Shown here piece after piece: positions 25,146 through 33,191 of a stretch of DNA of 64,000 nt (position 1 is the first letter of the stretch; each line of letters starts with the position of its first letter). Under the pieces are notes generated by a model. It was not told where the DNA came from and did no database searches. It saw only the letters and a program-made list of their open reading frames with translations. The translations under genes were made by a program, and so were the position numbers. Source of the stretch: Novosphingobium sp. RL4 (GTDB lineage: Bacteria > Pseudomonadota > Alphaproteobacteria > Sphingomonadales > Sphingomonadaceae); assembly GCF_035658495.1 (NCBI RefSeq), contig NZ_CP141944.1:1452001-1516000 (forward strand), given 5' to 3'.

Positions 25146-25786
25146 CAATGGGTCTCCAGATAATCGAGCCCGTCCTCGGTCAGAACGGGCTCACCGATTT
25201 CGGTTTGAAGGACGAGCGACCAGTCGCGGCTCGCATCGTGCTGCGCCTGGTAGTCGGCGCGGTGCATGCCCCCGGCGAACCCGCCTGCTGCCATGAACAG
25301 GGTGGCCTGAGCTTCCAGCGCCTGGACGAAATCGAAATGCGCGCTTGCCGGCTTGGCGACGGCCACATCGGCAATGATTTCATCGGCCAGAGCAGAGGTC
25401 AGGAAGCTTGCCGGGATTTCGGAGGCCGGTGCCCGCACTTCAAACGTGTGCGGTTCGCGCGGAGGGTTGGCCTGATACCATTCCACGATCTGGAATGCGG
25501 GATGGTACCGGGCAAGCACTTCTTCCACGGCGCTGCGCGAGCCCTTGCGGCGGTGATAGGGAATAGCATCGGCAACGGCCTCCCGCTTGCGGGCAAGGCT
25601 CCATGATGTCTTCCAGTGGCTGATCGCGAGGCCCCATGCCAGCCAGGGCAAATGCCCCGCAGGGCAAGCGACAGGCGACCACACGTCGCGTATCGGCGCG
25701 GCGAAATCGAGCAGGCCGGCCGCCGCCTGTTCCAGCGCCTTTTCCAGCTTCGTGGATGCCGGGGGAAGGATGGAGGCATAGGTCAT
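25145..25786 (-). CDS. I: Baseplate protein I
   Basis: A 213-residue P2 gpI-type protein. Typical stretches are MTYASILPPASTKLEKALEQ, the motif CPAGHLPWLAWGLAISHW and AIPYHRRKGSRSAVEEVL. It joins the fibre to the baseplate wedge together with J. It overlaps J and H by four bases at either end. Confidence 0.93.
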   Translation of the reverse strand: MTYASILPPASTKLEKALEQAAAGLLDFAAPIRDVWSPVACPAGHLPWLAWGLAISHWKTSWSLARKREAVADAIPYHRRKGSRSAVEEVLARYHPAFQIVEWYQANPPREPHTFEVRAPASEIPASFLTSALADEIIADVAVAKPASAHFDFVQALEAQATLFMAAGGFAGGMHRADYQAQHDASRDWSLVLQTEIGEPVLTEDGLDYLETH

Positions 25787-26688
25787 TCGTTGGTGCCCGC
25801 GAGGCGCGCGGCCACGCCCGTGCAGAAAGGAGCCTGCGTGCGGGTGATGGCGACATCTTCGACGGGGGCGTTGAACCTGATGTTCTGCACGCCTTCGACG
25901 TGCGCGGCCCGGAACAGCGCGGACATGGTGATATCGCGGCCGACCCGGTGGCTTTCATCGACATAGGCCTGAACGCTGGTGAGCGAGGAAGCGAGGACCA
26001 GCGTACCGTCCGGGCCGTTGTAGGTGGTCAGGTCATAGTCCACCGCATAAGGGATCACCTGCGCGGACTGGACGATGACGTAATCTGTGAGCGGACGGCG
26101 GGTATCGGCGGAAAGATAGGCCTGCACCACATCAATCAGCCGCTGGGACGCGGTCCCGTCATCCAGGCGCGAAAGCAGGGATATAAGGACAACACCGGGA
26201 GACGGGCTGGTAGCGGTGGCATCCAGCACTTCGGCGTCCGCAGAAAGAGCGTGGAACAGATAGGCGCCTTCGGGACCGGCGACAGAATAGCCTTCGGGAG
26301 CAAGAACCATGCGGCGCCGGAATTCGGTATCGCTTTCCATGACCGCAGCCGTTCCCGTGGCCTCATCGGCAGGGGTGACGGTCTGGCGCATGATGCCGAA
26401 GGTGGCTGCGATGTTGTCCAGATCGCCTTTGACCGCGAAGGCGGGCATGACCGCACGGGCCGCGTCGTTCACGCGCTGGCGCAGCAGCTGGGCCAGATAG
26501 GTAAAAGTCTGAAGGAGCTTGATAGCCGGATCGCTGTCTCGGGTCTCGATCGTGACGCCGAGATCTTCCATCTCCGATTTGAAATGCGCGATGGCGTCCG
26601 CGAGCATCGTCTCGAAGTCGAGCGTCTCGATGATATCCGGCGCCGGCAGGCGCGAGAGATCGACAGCGGTGAAGGTGGGATCGGCCAT
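25783..26688 (-). CDS. J: Baseplate assembly protein J
   Basis: A 301-residue P2 gpJ/T4 gp6-type wedge protein. The family opening DLSRLPAPDIIETLDFETML and LQTFTYLAQLLRQRVNDAAR are clear, with DATATSPSPGVVLISLLS later. I take ATG 26688 (MADPTF) rather than 26697, because the P2 homologue begins just before the DLSxLPAP segment and because this start keeps the 57.5-base spacing to the upstream dyad seen at P. First gene of the J-I-H operon. Confidence 0.93.
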   Translation of the reverse strand: MADPTFTAVDLSRLPAPDIIETLDFETMLADAIAHFKSEMEDLGVTIETRDSDPAIKLLQTFTYLAQLLRQRVNDAARAVMPAFAVKGDLDNIAATFGIMRQTVTPADEATGTAAVMESDTEFRRRMVLAPEGYSVAGPEGAYLFHALSADAEVLDATATSPSPGVVLISLLSRLDDGTASQRLIDVVQAYLSADTRRPLTDYVIVQSAQVIPYAVDYDLTTYNGPDGTLVLASSLTSVQAYVDESHRVGRDITMSALFRAAHVEGVQNIRFNAPVEDVAITRTQAPFCTGVAARLAGTNE

Positions 26689-26728
26689 GCCGGCCATCTC
26701 GCGGTGGAGGCGGGGCGCGCGCTATCCC

Positions 26729-26762
26729 CCGGCATTTGGCTGGACGCCTGACCAAATGCCGG
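26729..26762. promoter_or_regulatory. Late-operon dyad B upstream of J
   Basis: CCGGCATTTGG and CCAAATGCCGG form perfect 11-bp arms around CTGGACGCCTGA. It contains the same CATTTGG-N12-CCAAATG pattern (26733-26758) as the sites upstream of V and P. It lies in the 79-base gap between S and J, with its centre 57.5 bases before the J start at 26688. Confidence 0.75.
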
Positions 26763-26767
26763 TTTCG

Positions 26768-27439
26768 TCATCCTGCAGCCAGATGGTCGTAGAGAACATC
26801 CAGCAGTCTTTCGCGGTCGGCGTGGGTAGCGCCGAGCAGCCGGCGTCTAGGATAGGATACCGCCTTTGCATTCCGGGAAGGCTTGTCGCGCAGACCATGC
26901 TGGTGGACATCGGCGATCTGAGAGACCTTGCCGGTAAAGCCGACCCAAAAGCCTTGATCGTCCACCCCCGTTTTCAGGAATCGCGACGAGGCAAGCCTTC
27001 TGAACATGGCGCGGCGGCGCAGGCTGCCGCGACGGCGCAGCCGTCCGCCACCCGAATTGCGATGCTCTTCCGGCACCGGGAGCCATTTCACGATCTTGTC
27101 GAATTCGAACGAGCGGATCGCGCCTGCTTCGATGTCGAAACCGGTGAGCATCCGCCCGGTGCCCCAGGTGAAGCTTTTCATGATGACGCGGCGCGGCTCC
27201 CCGCCGCCGCCGCTGGGATAGAGAAATGACGCGGCGCCGCGCCCCGATACGGGCTGCGTCTTTTCCCGGCGCGCGGCGAATGGTGTTCCATCCGGTTGCC
27301 TTTGCGCGGTGATGCGTTCGCGTTGGCCGATCGCAAGTTCGCGGGCCATCCGCCGCATGAGCTTGCGGCGGGCGGACGAGGACAGGTCGCGGATCAAAGC
27401 CCCGGCGATGCGTTCGATTTCGGCCAGATCTTCGGTCAT
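26768..27439 (-). CDS. S: Tail completion protein S
   Basis: A 223-residue phage virion morphogenesis protein of the P2 gpS family. RKLMRRMARELAIGQRERIT followed by AQRQPDGTPFAARR is the family signature. The C-terminal VSYPRRRLLGATHADRERLL is also conserved. It is longer than P2 gpS (150 residues) owing to a Gly/Arg-rich middle part. It overlaps R by four bases. Confidence 0.9.
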   Translation of the reverse strand: MTEDLAEIERIAGALIRDLSSSARRKLMRRMARELAIGQRERITAQRQPDGTPFAARREKTQPVSGRGAASFLYPSGGGGEPRRVIMKSFTWGTGRMLTGFDIEAGAIRSFEFDKIVKWLPVPEEHRNSGGGRLRRRGSLRRRAMFRRLASSRFLKTGVDDQGFWVGFTGKVSQIADVHQHGLRDKPSRNAKAVSYPRRRLLGATHADRERLLDVLYDHLAAG

Positions 27440-27918
27440 GCGGAAGGATCGGCCAGAAGAGTTTCATCACCCACGAACAGGCCGGAAAACGATGTGCTGA
27501 CGCCTTCGAACGCGTCTGCGAAGCGTGGTTCGGCGGGCCGCTCAATGTCGTAGCCGGTGCCGCCGGCACGCGCTTTGACCAGGCGGCTTTCGGTCAGGTC
27601 GATAGAGAATTCGATATCGGAGGTTTCGCTGTCGAGCAATTCGGCCTCAAACGAGAAGGGCGAGCTATCCTGCCGGCGCAGCAGCTGCGGCTGTTCGTTC
27701 TCTATCCATGCCAGCAGGGGAACGATCAGCACATCGGCGTCGCCCGCGAACTCTTCGATCATGACCTTGAGCGTATATTGGTAGGTGAAGGACAGGGTGC
27801 GCGACTGTCTTGATGCGACCGTACCGCTTTCGACGAAGATCTGCAGCCTGTCCGGATGTGTCTTCAGGTCTGGAATGTAGGCGGTAAGCCAGCGCCGGAG
27901 GCTATCGGCTTTTCGCAT
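27436..27918 (-). CDS. R: Tail completion protein R
   Basis: A 160-residue P2 gpR family protein that acts in head-tail joining. MRKADSLRRWLTAYIPDLKT, LSFTYQYTLKVMIEEFAGDA and VPLLAWIENEQPQLL are characteristic. Its start overlaps the 3' end of the Rz1-like gene by 17 bases, so it is coupled to the lysis cassette. Confidence 0.9.
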   Translation of the reverse strand: MRKADSLRRWLTAYIPDLKTHPDRLQIFVESGTVASRQSRTLSFTYQYTLKVMIEEFAGDADVLIVPLLAWIENEQPQLLRRQDSSPFSFEAELLDSETSDIEFSIDLTESRLVKARAGGTGYDIERPAEPRFADAFEGVSTSFSGLFVGDETLLADPSA

Positions 27919-28204
27919 TACCGCCTCCCTGTGCCAGACGCACTTCCGCTTGCAGTTCGATGAAGGCCGCGCGGATCTGTCCGGCGACGTCGTAGACGGC
28001 CTGAAAGCTGGTCTGAGCGTCGGCGCCGGTCATCTGCCCTTCAGCGCTGCGCCGGACTTTCGGCAGCATCGGGGGCGGTGCCAGGAGGTGCGCCGAGACG
28101 GTCGGCGTTGGCGGTGTCGGCTGCACGGTCGAGCAGGCCGACACCATCAGCATCAACGCACACATTGCGATAGACCGGGCGTTCGATGACTTTCTGCGAT
28201 TCAT
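27902..28204 (-). CDS. o-spanin Rz1-like lipoprotein
   Basis: A 100-residue outer-membrane spanin subunit. It has a short signal (NARSIAMCALMLM) with lipobox VSAC and acylated Cys24, followed by a Pro-rich segment (VQPTPPTPTVSAHLLAPPPM) typical of Rz1. The start lies inside the Rz gene in a different frame and the gene extends 139 bases beyond it. It would join the i-spanin to fuse inner and outer membranes at lysis. Confidence 0.82.
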   Translation of the reverse strand: MNRRKSSNARSIAMCALMLMVSACSTVQPTPPTPTVSAHLLAPPPMLPKVRRSAEGQMTGADAQTSFQAVYDVAGQIRAAFIELQAEVRLAQGGGNAKSR

Positions 28205-28442
28205 GGTAGATTTCCCTGACGTCTGCCTGCCGGGTGTATTCGGCGGATTGGTGGGCCTGCGCGGAAGCGTCGATCTTCCCCTGCAGCTGATCCCGGAGGG
28301 CATCCGCCGCATCGTCTGCGCGCTTCCGGGCAGCCTGTTCCTGCGCAGCGCCAATGCGAACTCCATAGGAGAAGCCGCCAATGCCCGTGAGACAGGCGAC
28401 CAGAGCGCCGGAGAGCGCGAGATGCGCGATGCCGATCGTCAT
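28041..28442 (-). CDS. i-spanin Rz-like protein
   Basis: A 133-residue protein with an N-terminal signal-anchor helix (LALSGALVACLTGIGGFSYG) and a periplasmic coiled coil (AQEQAARKRADDAADALRDQ and onward). It overlaps Rz1 in a different frame, the classic spanin arrangement, and overlaps the endolysin stop by four bases. It is inner-membrane anchored and completes disruption of the envelope after endolysin action. Confidence 0.85.
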   Translation of the reverse strand: MTIGIAHLALSGALVACLTGIGGFSYGVRIGAAQEQAARKRADDAADALRDQLQGKIDASAQAHQSAEYTRQADVREIYHESQKVIERPVYRNVCVDADGVGLLDRAADTANADRLGAPPGTAPDAAESPAQR

Positions 28443-29020
28443 GCCCAGCGCCCCTTGTCCAGCGCTGCCTGGAAGCGCTCGGCATAGCCTGCGATCAGCT
28501 GGGCCTTATCGGTGCCGTTGATGATCCGGCGGGCGTTGATGAAGGCTTCGGAGGTTCCGCGCGCGACGATGTATTGGCCGAGCCTGCGACCGGTGAAAGC
28601 ACCGTCCTGCATGCCCTTGATCAGGATGCGGGTGGCGATGGCCGGATCAAGGGCAAGATCGAAGTCGCGCAGCAACAGACCGTTCAGGCCCAGCGCCTTG
28701 TCGGCCCATTCATAATTGAAATCCCATGTCAGCTGAACAAGACCGCGCCCATACTGGGGCTGACCGTATTTGCCCGCGGCGGCATAGGGGCGGCCTTTGC
28801 CAAGGCCCCATTCGGCTTGGGGCAGAAAGCGCGCCTCATGCCAAGCGGTGGCAAGCCCATAGGCCAGCCAACCGATGGGCCAAGCAGCGCCGCCCGCAGC
28901 GACCAGCATCAGGTTCAGGATATTGACCTGCGCCTGGGTGAGAGTGCCGGTGACCTGACGCACGGCGGCGAAAAAGGCGGCGGCGTCCCCAAGCGAACGA
29001 GAACGGTTAGCGGTGGCCAT
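28439..29020 (-). CDS. Phage endolysin (GH19-like muramidase)
   Basis: A 193-residue cytoplasmic endolysin without signal peptide, so it needs the holin. Catalytic-type segments are AYGLATAWHEARFLPQAEWG (Glu after His) and GQPQYGRGLVQLTWDFNYEW, the GRGxxQLTxxxNY motif of GH19 lysozymes. The C-terminal RLGQYIVARGTSEAFINARR fits as well. ATG 29020 (MATANRSRSL) is chosen over an extension to 29203 that overlaps the holin frame. Cleaves peptidoglycan glycan chains. Confidence 0.9.
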   Translation of the reverse strand: MATANRSRSLGDAAAFFAAVRQVTGTLTQAQVNILNLMLVAAGGAAWPIGWLAYGLATAWHEARFLPQAEWGLGKGRPYAAAGKYGQPQYGRGLVQLTWDFNYEWADKALGLNGLLLRDFDLALDPAIATRILIKGMQDGAFTGRRLGQYIVARGTSEAFINARRIINGTDKAQLIAGYAERFQAALDKGRWA

Positions 29021-29024
29021 GGGG

Positions 29025-29369
29025 TCAGTCCTTCTTGGGCAGGAAGCGATCGGCAAGCCGGCCCGGCATGCTGGCGAGCGTGTCGATGGTGGCTTTTGCG
29101 ATTCTTGGGGTGGCATCGAAGGCAAGCAGGGCAATGCCGAAGCCGAGGGACTGCGAGACGAACCCGTTCCAGTCCGTGGCCGCGATGATCGCGAGCGTGG
29201 CATAATAACTGACCGTAGAGCCGACGACCCACTGCAGGACGCGTTGCCGCCACGGCATGTTAGGCTTCCACGCCTGGGCGACTGCGGAGCCGATAAGCGA
29301 GGGCATAAGCGAACCGATCAGGTCGATCCCCCATTCGGATACGGCGTGGATGAGAGTGCGCAGGTCCAT
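29025..29369 (-). CDS. Putative holin
   Basis: A 114-residue small membrane protein with two to three hydrophobic helices (IDLIGSLMPSLIGSAVAQAW; VVGSTVSYYATLAIIAA; LGFGIALLAFDATP) and a basic C-terminus. It sits four bases before the endolysin gene. Position and topology support a holin that releases endolysin. Confidence 0.83.
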   Translation of the reverse strand: MDLRTLIHAVSEWGIDLIGSLMPSLIGSAVAQAWKPNMPWRQRVLQWVVGSTVSYYATLAIIAATDWNGFVSQSLGFGIALLAFDATPRIAKATIDTLASMPGRLADRFLPKKD

Positions 29370-29372
29370 GGG

Positions 29373-29597
29373 TCAGCTCCAGAGTTGGATAAGCGGCAGC
29401 GTGGGCGTGGCCGCCGTGTCCGCCGTGGCGGGGACAATCACGGGGGTGCCGAGGGGAAGGATGGGTTCGAGCGCGGCAAGGCCGGGATTGGCATCGCGCA
29501 CACGGGAAAGGTCAGCGGGGCCGAGACCCGCTTCGCGCGCGAGAAGCTGATCGAGCATGTCACCCTGCAGGGCGATCAGGCGCTGGGCCTTCGCCAT
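29373..29597 (-). CDS. X: Tail protein X (LysM-like)
   Basis: A 74-residue P2 gpX-type protein. QRLIALQGDMLDQLLAREAG then VRDANPGLAALEPILPLGTP followed by VIVP is the LysM-like fold typical of this small tail protein. It overlaps L by one base and precedes the holin by three bases. Confidence 0.92.
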   Translation of the reverse strand: MAKAQRLIALQGDMLDQLLAREAGLGPADLSRVRDANPGLAALEPILPLGTPVIVPATADTAATPTLPLIQLWS

Positions 29598-30079
29598 CAG
29601 AGCAGGTCCACGACCGTTCGGCCGCGCCCGGTGAGATCGCGCACCGCGTGCTGGGCATCGCGGCGCAGTTCGCCGATCGAGGGCGTGAGTTCTTCCGCCT
29701 GACTGCCGCCGGCACCGGTCGTGTCGAAGTCGCGGTGGCGCTCGATCAGTTCGGCCTTGGCGTAGAGTGCGACGGCGCGGTGGTAGCGCAGCAGCTGCAC
29801 GCTCTGCCCATCCAGCTGTGGGGCGGGGACGGCGGCGAGCGTGGCATGTCCGGCGGCGATCTGCGCGGTGGCATAGGTGCGCACGTCGACCGCTACAGTC
29901 ATGATCGCGCCGAGGATCGCCGCGCGCAGGCGGGCGGGCGTGATGCTGCCGGGGATACGTGCCGCTGCGCGCACGGCGCCGGGATCGATGTCCGGAAAGA
30001 AGCCGTCGTTGGTAACCGGCGGTTCGGTCTGCGCAGGCTGCTCGATCTCAGCGGTGGGCGGGATGGCGACAAAGGTCAT
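29597..30079 (-). CDS. L: Head completion protein L
   Basis: A 160-residue P2 gpL family protein that closes the capsid portal region after packaging. FFPDIDPGAVRAAARIPGSI, LRAAILGAIMTVAVDVRTYA and LLRYHRAVALYAKAELIERH match the family. There is a 119-base gap to M that holds only GC-rich hairpins. Confidence 0.92.
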   Translation of the reverse strand: MTFVAIPPTAEIEQPAQTEPPVTNDGFFPDIDPGAVRAAARIPGSITPARLRAAILGAIMTVAVDVRTYATAQIAAGHATLAAVPAPQLDGQSVQLLRYHRAVALYAKAELIERHRDFDTTGAGGSQAEELTPSIGELRRDAQHAVRDLTGRGRTVVDLL

Positions 30080-30198
30080 GATGTCTTCCGATCTCCCGCG
30101 CGCGGCAAACAGGGGTGGGGATCGGGTCAGCTGCGGCCCTGCGGCCCGAAGGCCTCCCGCAGCGCGCGATCCGCCCCTGAGCGCCGGGGGCGAGCTTG

Positions 30199-30996
30199 TC
30201 AGGCGGCAGGGGTGCCGCTGGTGTCTGTGATGGCCGCAGCGGCGTGGACGGCCGCCAGCAGCTTGTCCGCGCGCTTGATGCGAGGCGTGACGCCGACGCG
30301 GTTGTGGAGGCGATGGGCTTCGCGCAGGTTGACGAGCGCGCTGGCCAGTACGTGGGCGCTGTCTTCTGCGGCCATTTCTTCGGCCTTGCGCAGTTGCTCG
30401 ATACCGATGGCCTTGAGCAGTTTCGCACGTACCTGATCGTGAATGTCCAGGCCGTGGGTCAGGCTGTCAGCCGTATCGAGCACCGATGCGTCGAACGCCT
30501 CTCCGGCATTCTGGATCTTGGCGGCTGCGTCCGCGATTTCCTCAACGATAATGGTTGCGACGTCGCGTTCGTAACGCCCCGGCATTTCCACCCGGTGCCG
30601 CAGCAGAAATTCGCCGAGATCCAGCGCGCGGCCATATTGGCCTGTGTCGATCATCCACACCATGCAGGTCGGGACGACGTCAGCAGCAAGACCGGTGCCG
30701 ACGCCCGCGTCGGCGGAAAGGATGCCTTCGATCCATGATGCGTACTCGGGCAGCATTGCGCGCTTCGCCTCGATCTTGCGGTCGATCGACTTGATTTCCT
30801 TGAGGCGGCGCAGGTCGTGCGTGAGGCGCAGGACAATCTGCGCCGCAGCGCGATCGGCGGGCGATGCGGTATTCGCCCCCGCTGCCGGAGAGGCGACAGC
30901 AGCGGGGGCGAGCGCCACCCCGCGCACAGGTGCAACGGCTGCGGTGATGGTCTGGGCAGCGAGGATGCGATCACGCTTACGACGAGCAAGGCTCAT
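30199..30996 (-). CDS. M: Terminase endonuclease (small) subunit M
   Basis: A 265-residue P2 gpM-type subunit that recognises and cuts cos. LRRLKEIKSIDRKIEAKRAM then LPEYASWIEGIL, VVPTCMVWMIDTGQYGRALD and LAEFLLRH-like LGEFLLRHRVEMPGRYERDV are diagnostic. The N-terminal 50 residues are Ala-rich and probably flexible. It lies in order after the capsid gene as in P2. Confidence 0.93.
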   Translation of the reverse strand: MSLARRKRDRILAAQTITAAVAPVRGVALAPAAVASPAAGANTASPADRAAAQIVLRLTHDLRRLKEIKSIDRKIEAKRAMLPEYASWIEGILSADAGVGTGLAADVVPTCMVWMIDTGQYGRALDLGEFLLRHRVEMPGRYERDVATIIVEEIADAAAKIQNAGEAFDASVLDTADSLTHGLDIHDQVRAKLLKAIGIEQLRKAEEMAAEDSAHVLASALVNLREAHRLHNRVGVTPRIKRADKLLAAVHAAAAITDTSGTPAA

Positions 30997-31046
30997 GGTG
31001 GTGTCCTGTGGGTGGGGTGGTTTTCGGAAGAGGCAGCGGTCGCCGA

Positions 31047-32165
31047 TCAGGCGGGTTTCTTGCCCATGACGATGTTCTCGACGAGCGCGCAGCGGCCGTA
31101 ATCCTCGACCACATAGGCTTCGTTCACGGATTCGTAGTTTTCGATCTGATCGAGCGCGGGCTCGTCCTTGATCAGCCGGCGGCGGGTCTCCTCCTGCCAG
31201 TAGATGGCGAGGTTCTTGAGGCTGGTGATCAGGATCGCGTCTTCGGGGAAGAACGGGACGATGATCGCGCGCTTGCCTGCCAGCTGCTTGGGCAGGGTCA
31301 GGATACGGTGTGCGGCTTCGTTTTCAGTGGCGGTAGCGCCGGCGGCCTGCAGCAGGTTCAGGTACTTGTCCTTGACCAGCTTCCACCCGACGATGACCAC
31401 AAGGTCCGTATCGCCACGATGCCACGGATCGAGCATGTCGAGGGCATCAAAGGCGAGGGCGTCGAGGTTGGCGTAATCAGCCTCGGCCGTGTCGGTGTTG
31501 CTGCCAGCGCCGTCCACGACCTCGACGCCGAAGGCGACGTAGATGGCCTTGGCGCCGGTGGCGGGTTCGTTGCCGGCCGCCGGAACGTAGGTGCTCAGAT
31601 CGCCGTCGTCGACCACGCGGCTAGGCGCGTACGTGCGGATCTTGTGCAGCCATCCCTCGTTGACGTCCTGCAGGAGCGGGAATTCGTCACGGTCAGTGTC
31701 ATCCGCCGCCTCGACGCCGTTGAAGCCGATCATGATGCGGTCCCGGCCCTGCTGTTCGACGATGACGTCGCGCAGGAGCGTCTGGAATTCCGGCTTGTGC
31801 CGCCAGGCATCCAGCTTCACGTACGGGATCGCGTGATCGAAGTTGGTCTGATGGCAGAAATACTTGCCCTTATCTCCGGTATCGGTCGGATCGCCCGGCG
31901 TGCGGCGGTTACCGGCGCGGGTATTGGTGCGCCCTGCCAGCGGACGGGTGACGCCGACACCAACCTTGGCGCCGGTCTGCTCGGGCACGCCGATGATGCT
32001 GATGTCCGAAAGGAAGTCGCTCGATTCCTGAATTTTCGCTTCGAGCGTCTGTTCGACATTCGGGGCGACGGTGAACTTGGCGACGACGTCTTCCGCGTCA
32101 ATGCCGTTCAGTTCGGCGACACGGCCGACATACTTCTTGTAGTGCTTGCGGGTTTCGGGGCGCAT
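31047..32165 (-). CDS. N: Major capsid protein N
   Basis: A 372-residue P2 gpN-type HK97-fold capsid protein. MRPETRKHYKKYVGRVAELN, ESSDFLSDISIIGVPEQTGA and DAWRHKPEFQTLLRDVIVEQ are the family landmarks. The first 30 residues would be removed by the protease of O during maturation, as in P2. Confidence 0.96.
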   Translation of the reverse strand: MRPETRKHYKKYVGRVAELNGIDAEDVVAKFTVAPNVEQTLEAKIQESSDFLSDISIIGVPEQTGAKVGVGVTRPLAGRTNTRAGNRRTPGDPTDTGDKGKYFCHQTNFDHAIPYVKLDAWRHKPEFQTLLRDVIVEQQGRDRIMIGFNGVEAADDTDRDEFPLLQDVNEGWLHKIRTYAPSRVVDDGDLSTYVPAAGNEPATGAKAIYVAFGVEVVDGAGSNTDTAEADYANLDALAFDALDMLDPWHRGDTDLVVIVGWKLVKDKYLNLLQAAGATATENEAAHRILTLPKQLAGKRAIIVPFFPEDAILITSLKNLAIYWQEETRRRLIKDEPALDQIENYESVNEAYVVEDYGRCALVENIVMGKKPA

Positions 32166-32214
32166 GCAGGGAACTCCTGAGGGGCGAGGGGAGGCGAGGG
32201 GACGAGCGCGGCGG

Positions 32215-33030
32215 TCAGCAGTCGGTGACGACCGCGTTCCCGCCGCCGGTGGCCGGGGAGCGCTTGAAGTTGTGTGGCTTCTCTTCAGCCGTGAGCTTCG
32301 CCTCCAGCGCGTCGAAGCGGGTGGCGAGTGCCGTCACGGCATCGTTCGACGGCTTGACGGCGGCGGCCACCTGTTCGCCCATCACGGCGGCGAAGCGTTC
32401 GATGTCGGGAGTGTTGTCGTTGGCGGGAGCCGGGGCAGGGGGCGGGGTAGCAGGTTCCTTGGGCTTGTCCGACTTGAAGAGCGTGGCGAACGCGGCAATG
32501 AAACCGGACCTGGTCGCTTCGGCGATGGTTGCGCCGTCGAGCGACGGCTCGATCTCGATCATCGTTTCGTGCGCCGTGGAGAAGACGTTCGGGCGCGACA
32601 TGGCAGCGAACTTGAGCGGCTCGGTGCCGAGCGAAGCGGGCTGATCGGTGACGGCAAGGCCGACGAGGTAGGCTTCCTTGGTGTTGGCGAAGGAAGGGTG
32701 AATCTCGCAGCTGGTGAACAGCTTCTGGTTGGCCTTGTTGATCGCGAGTAGCTGATCGTTGGCATCGATCTCGGCGTAGAGCGCCAGAAGAGTTTTCTTC
32801 TCGCCGCCGATCGTCAGTTCGACTTCTTCGGTTTTGAGCGACAGGACCGAGCCATACGCATTGAACGGCTTTTCCGGGCTGTAGCCGGCGATGTGCTCGC
32901 AGTTGATGCGCGCTGTGTAGGTCGCCGGGTCGTAGTTGGCGGCCATCTGCTCCAGCCATGCACGCTCGATGACGCGGCCATCGACGGTGGCGCCTTCGAC
33001 GGCGACGCGGAAAAACTTGCTCTTGGCCAT
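32215..33030 (-). CDS. O: Capsid scaffold and maturation protease O
   Basis: A 271-residue P2 gpO-type scaffold with an N-terminal serine protease. Candidate triad residues are D17 (GATVDGRV), H46 (NCEHIAGYSP) and S107 (KLFTSCEIHPSF), which match the P2 spacing from memory. Residues 170-271 are Pro-rich then helical (scaffold). ATG 33030 (MAKSKFFRV) is chosen; a longer frame to 33234 crosses the dyad and the divergent P gene. Confidence 0.93.
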   Translation of the reverse strand: MAKSKFFRVAVEGATVDGRVIERAWLEQMAANYDPATYTARINCEHIAGYSPEKPFNAYGSVLSLKTEEVELTIGGEKKTLLALYAEIDANDQLLAINKANQKLFTSCEIHPSFANTKEAYLVGLAVTDQPASLGTEPLKFAAMSRPNVFSTAHETMIEIEPSLDGATIAEATRSGFIAAFATLFKSDKPKEPATPPPAPAPANDNTPDIERFAAVMGEQVAAAVKPSNDAVTALATRFDALEAKLTAEEKPHNFKRSPATGGGNAVVTDC

Positions 33031-33118
33031 GATCGGTCCGGTTCCTTGAGGGTGCGGCGGGTTCGGCAGCGGTGTTGACCCGGCCAAAAGGACCGCTGGG
33101 GCGCATCTTCTCAAGGGC

Positions 33119-33150
33119 GTCCATTTGGTCTGGCGCTGGGCCAAATGGAC
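33119..33150. promoter_or_regulatory. Late-operon dyad C between O and P
   Basis: GTCCATTTGG and CCAAATGGAC form perfect 10-bp arms around TCTGGCGCTGGG, giving CATTTGG-N12-CCAAATG at 33122-33147. Its centre is 57.5 bases before the P start at 33192 and about 105 bases from the divergent O start. It could serve both packaging operons. Confidence 0.75.
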
Positions 33151-33191
33151 AGCGGTGATTGACGGCAAAAACGAGGCGCATGGTCGCCGCC

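Noticed and set aside
22869..25163. A 764-codon open frame on the + strand across the tail fibre genes
   Set aside because: It is antisense to well-recognised tail genes. Its product is rich in Arg, Gly and His without domains, a typical by-product of high-GC codon use.
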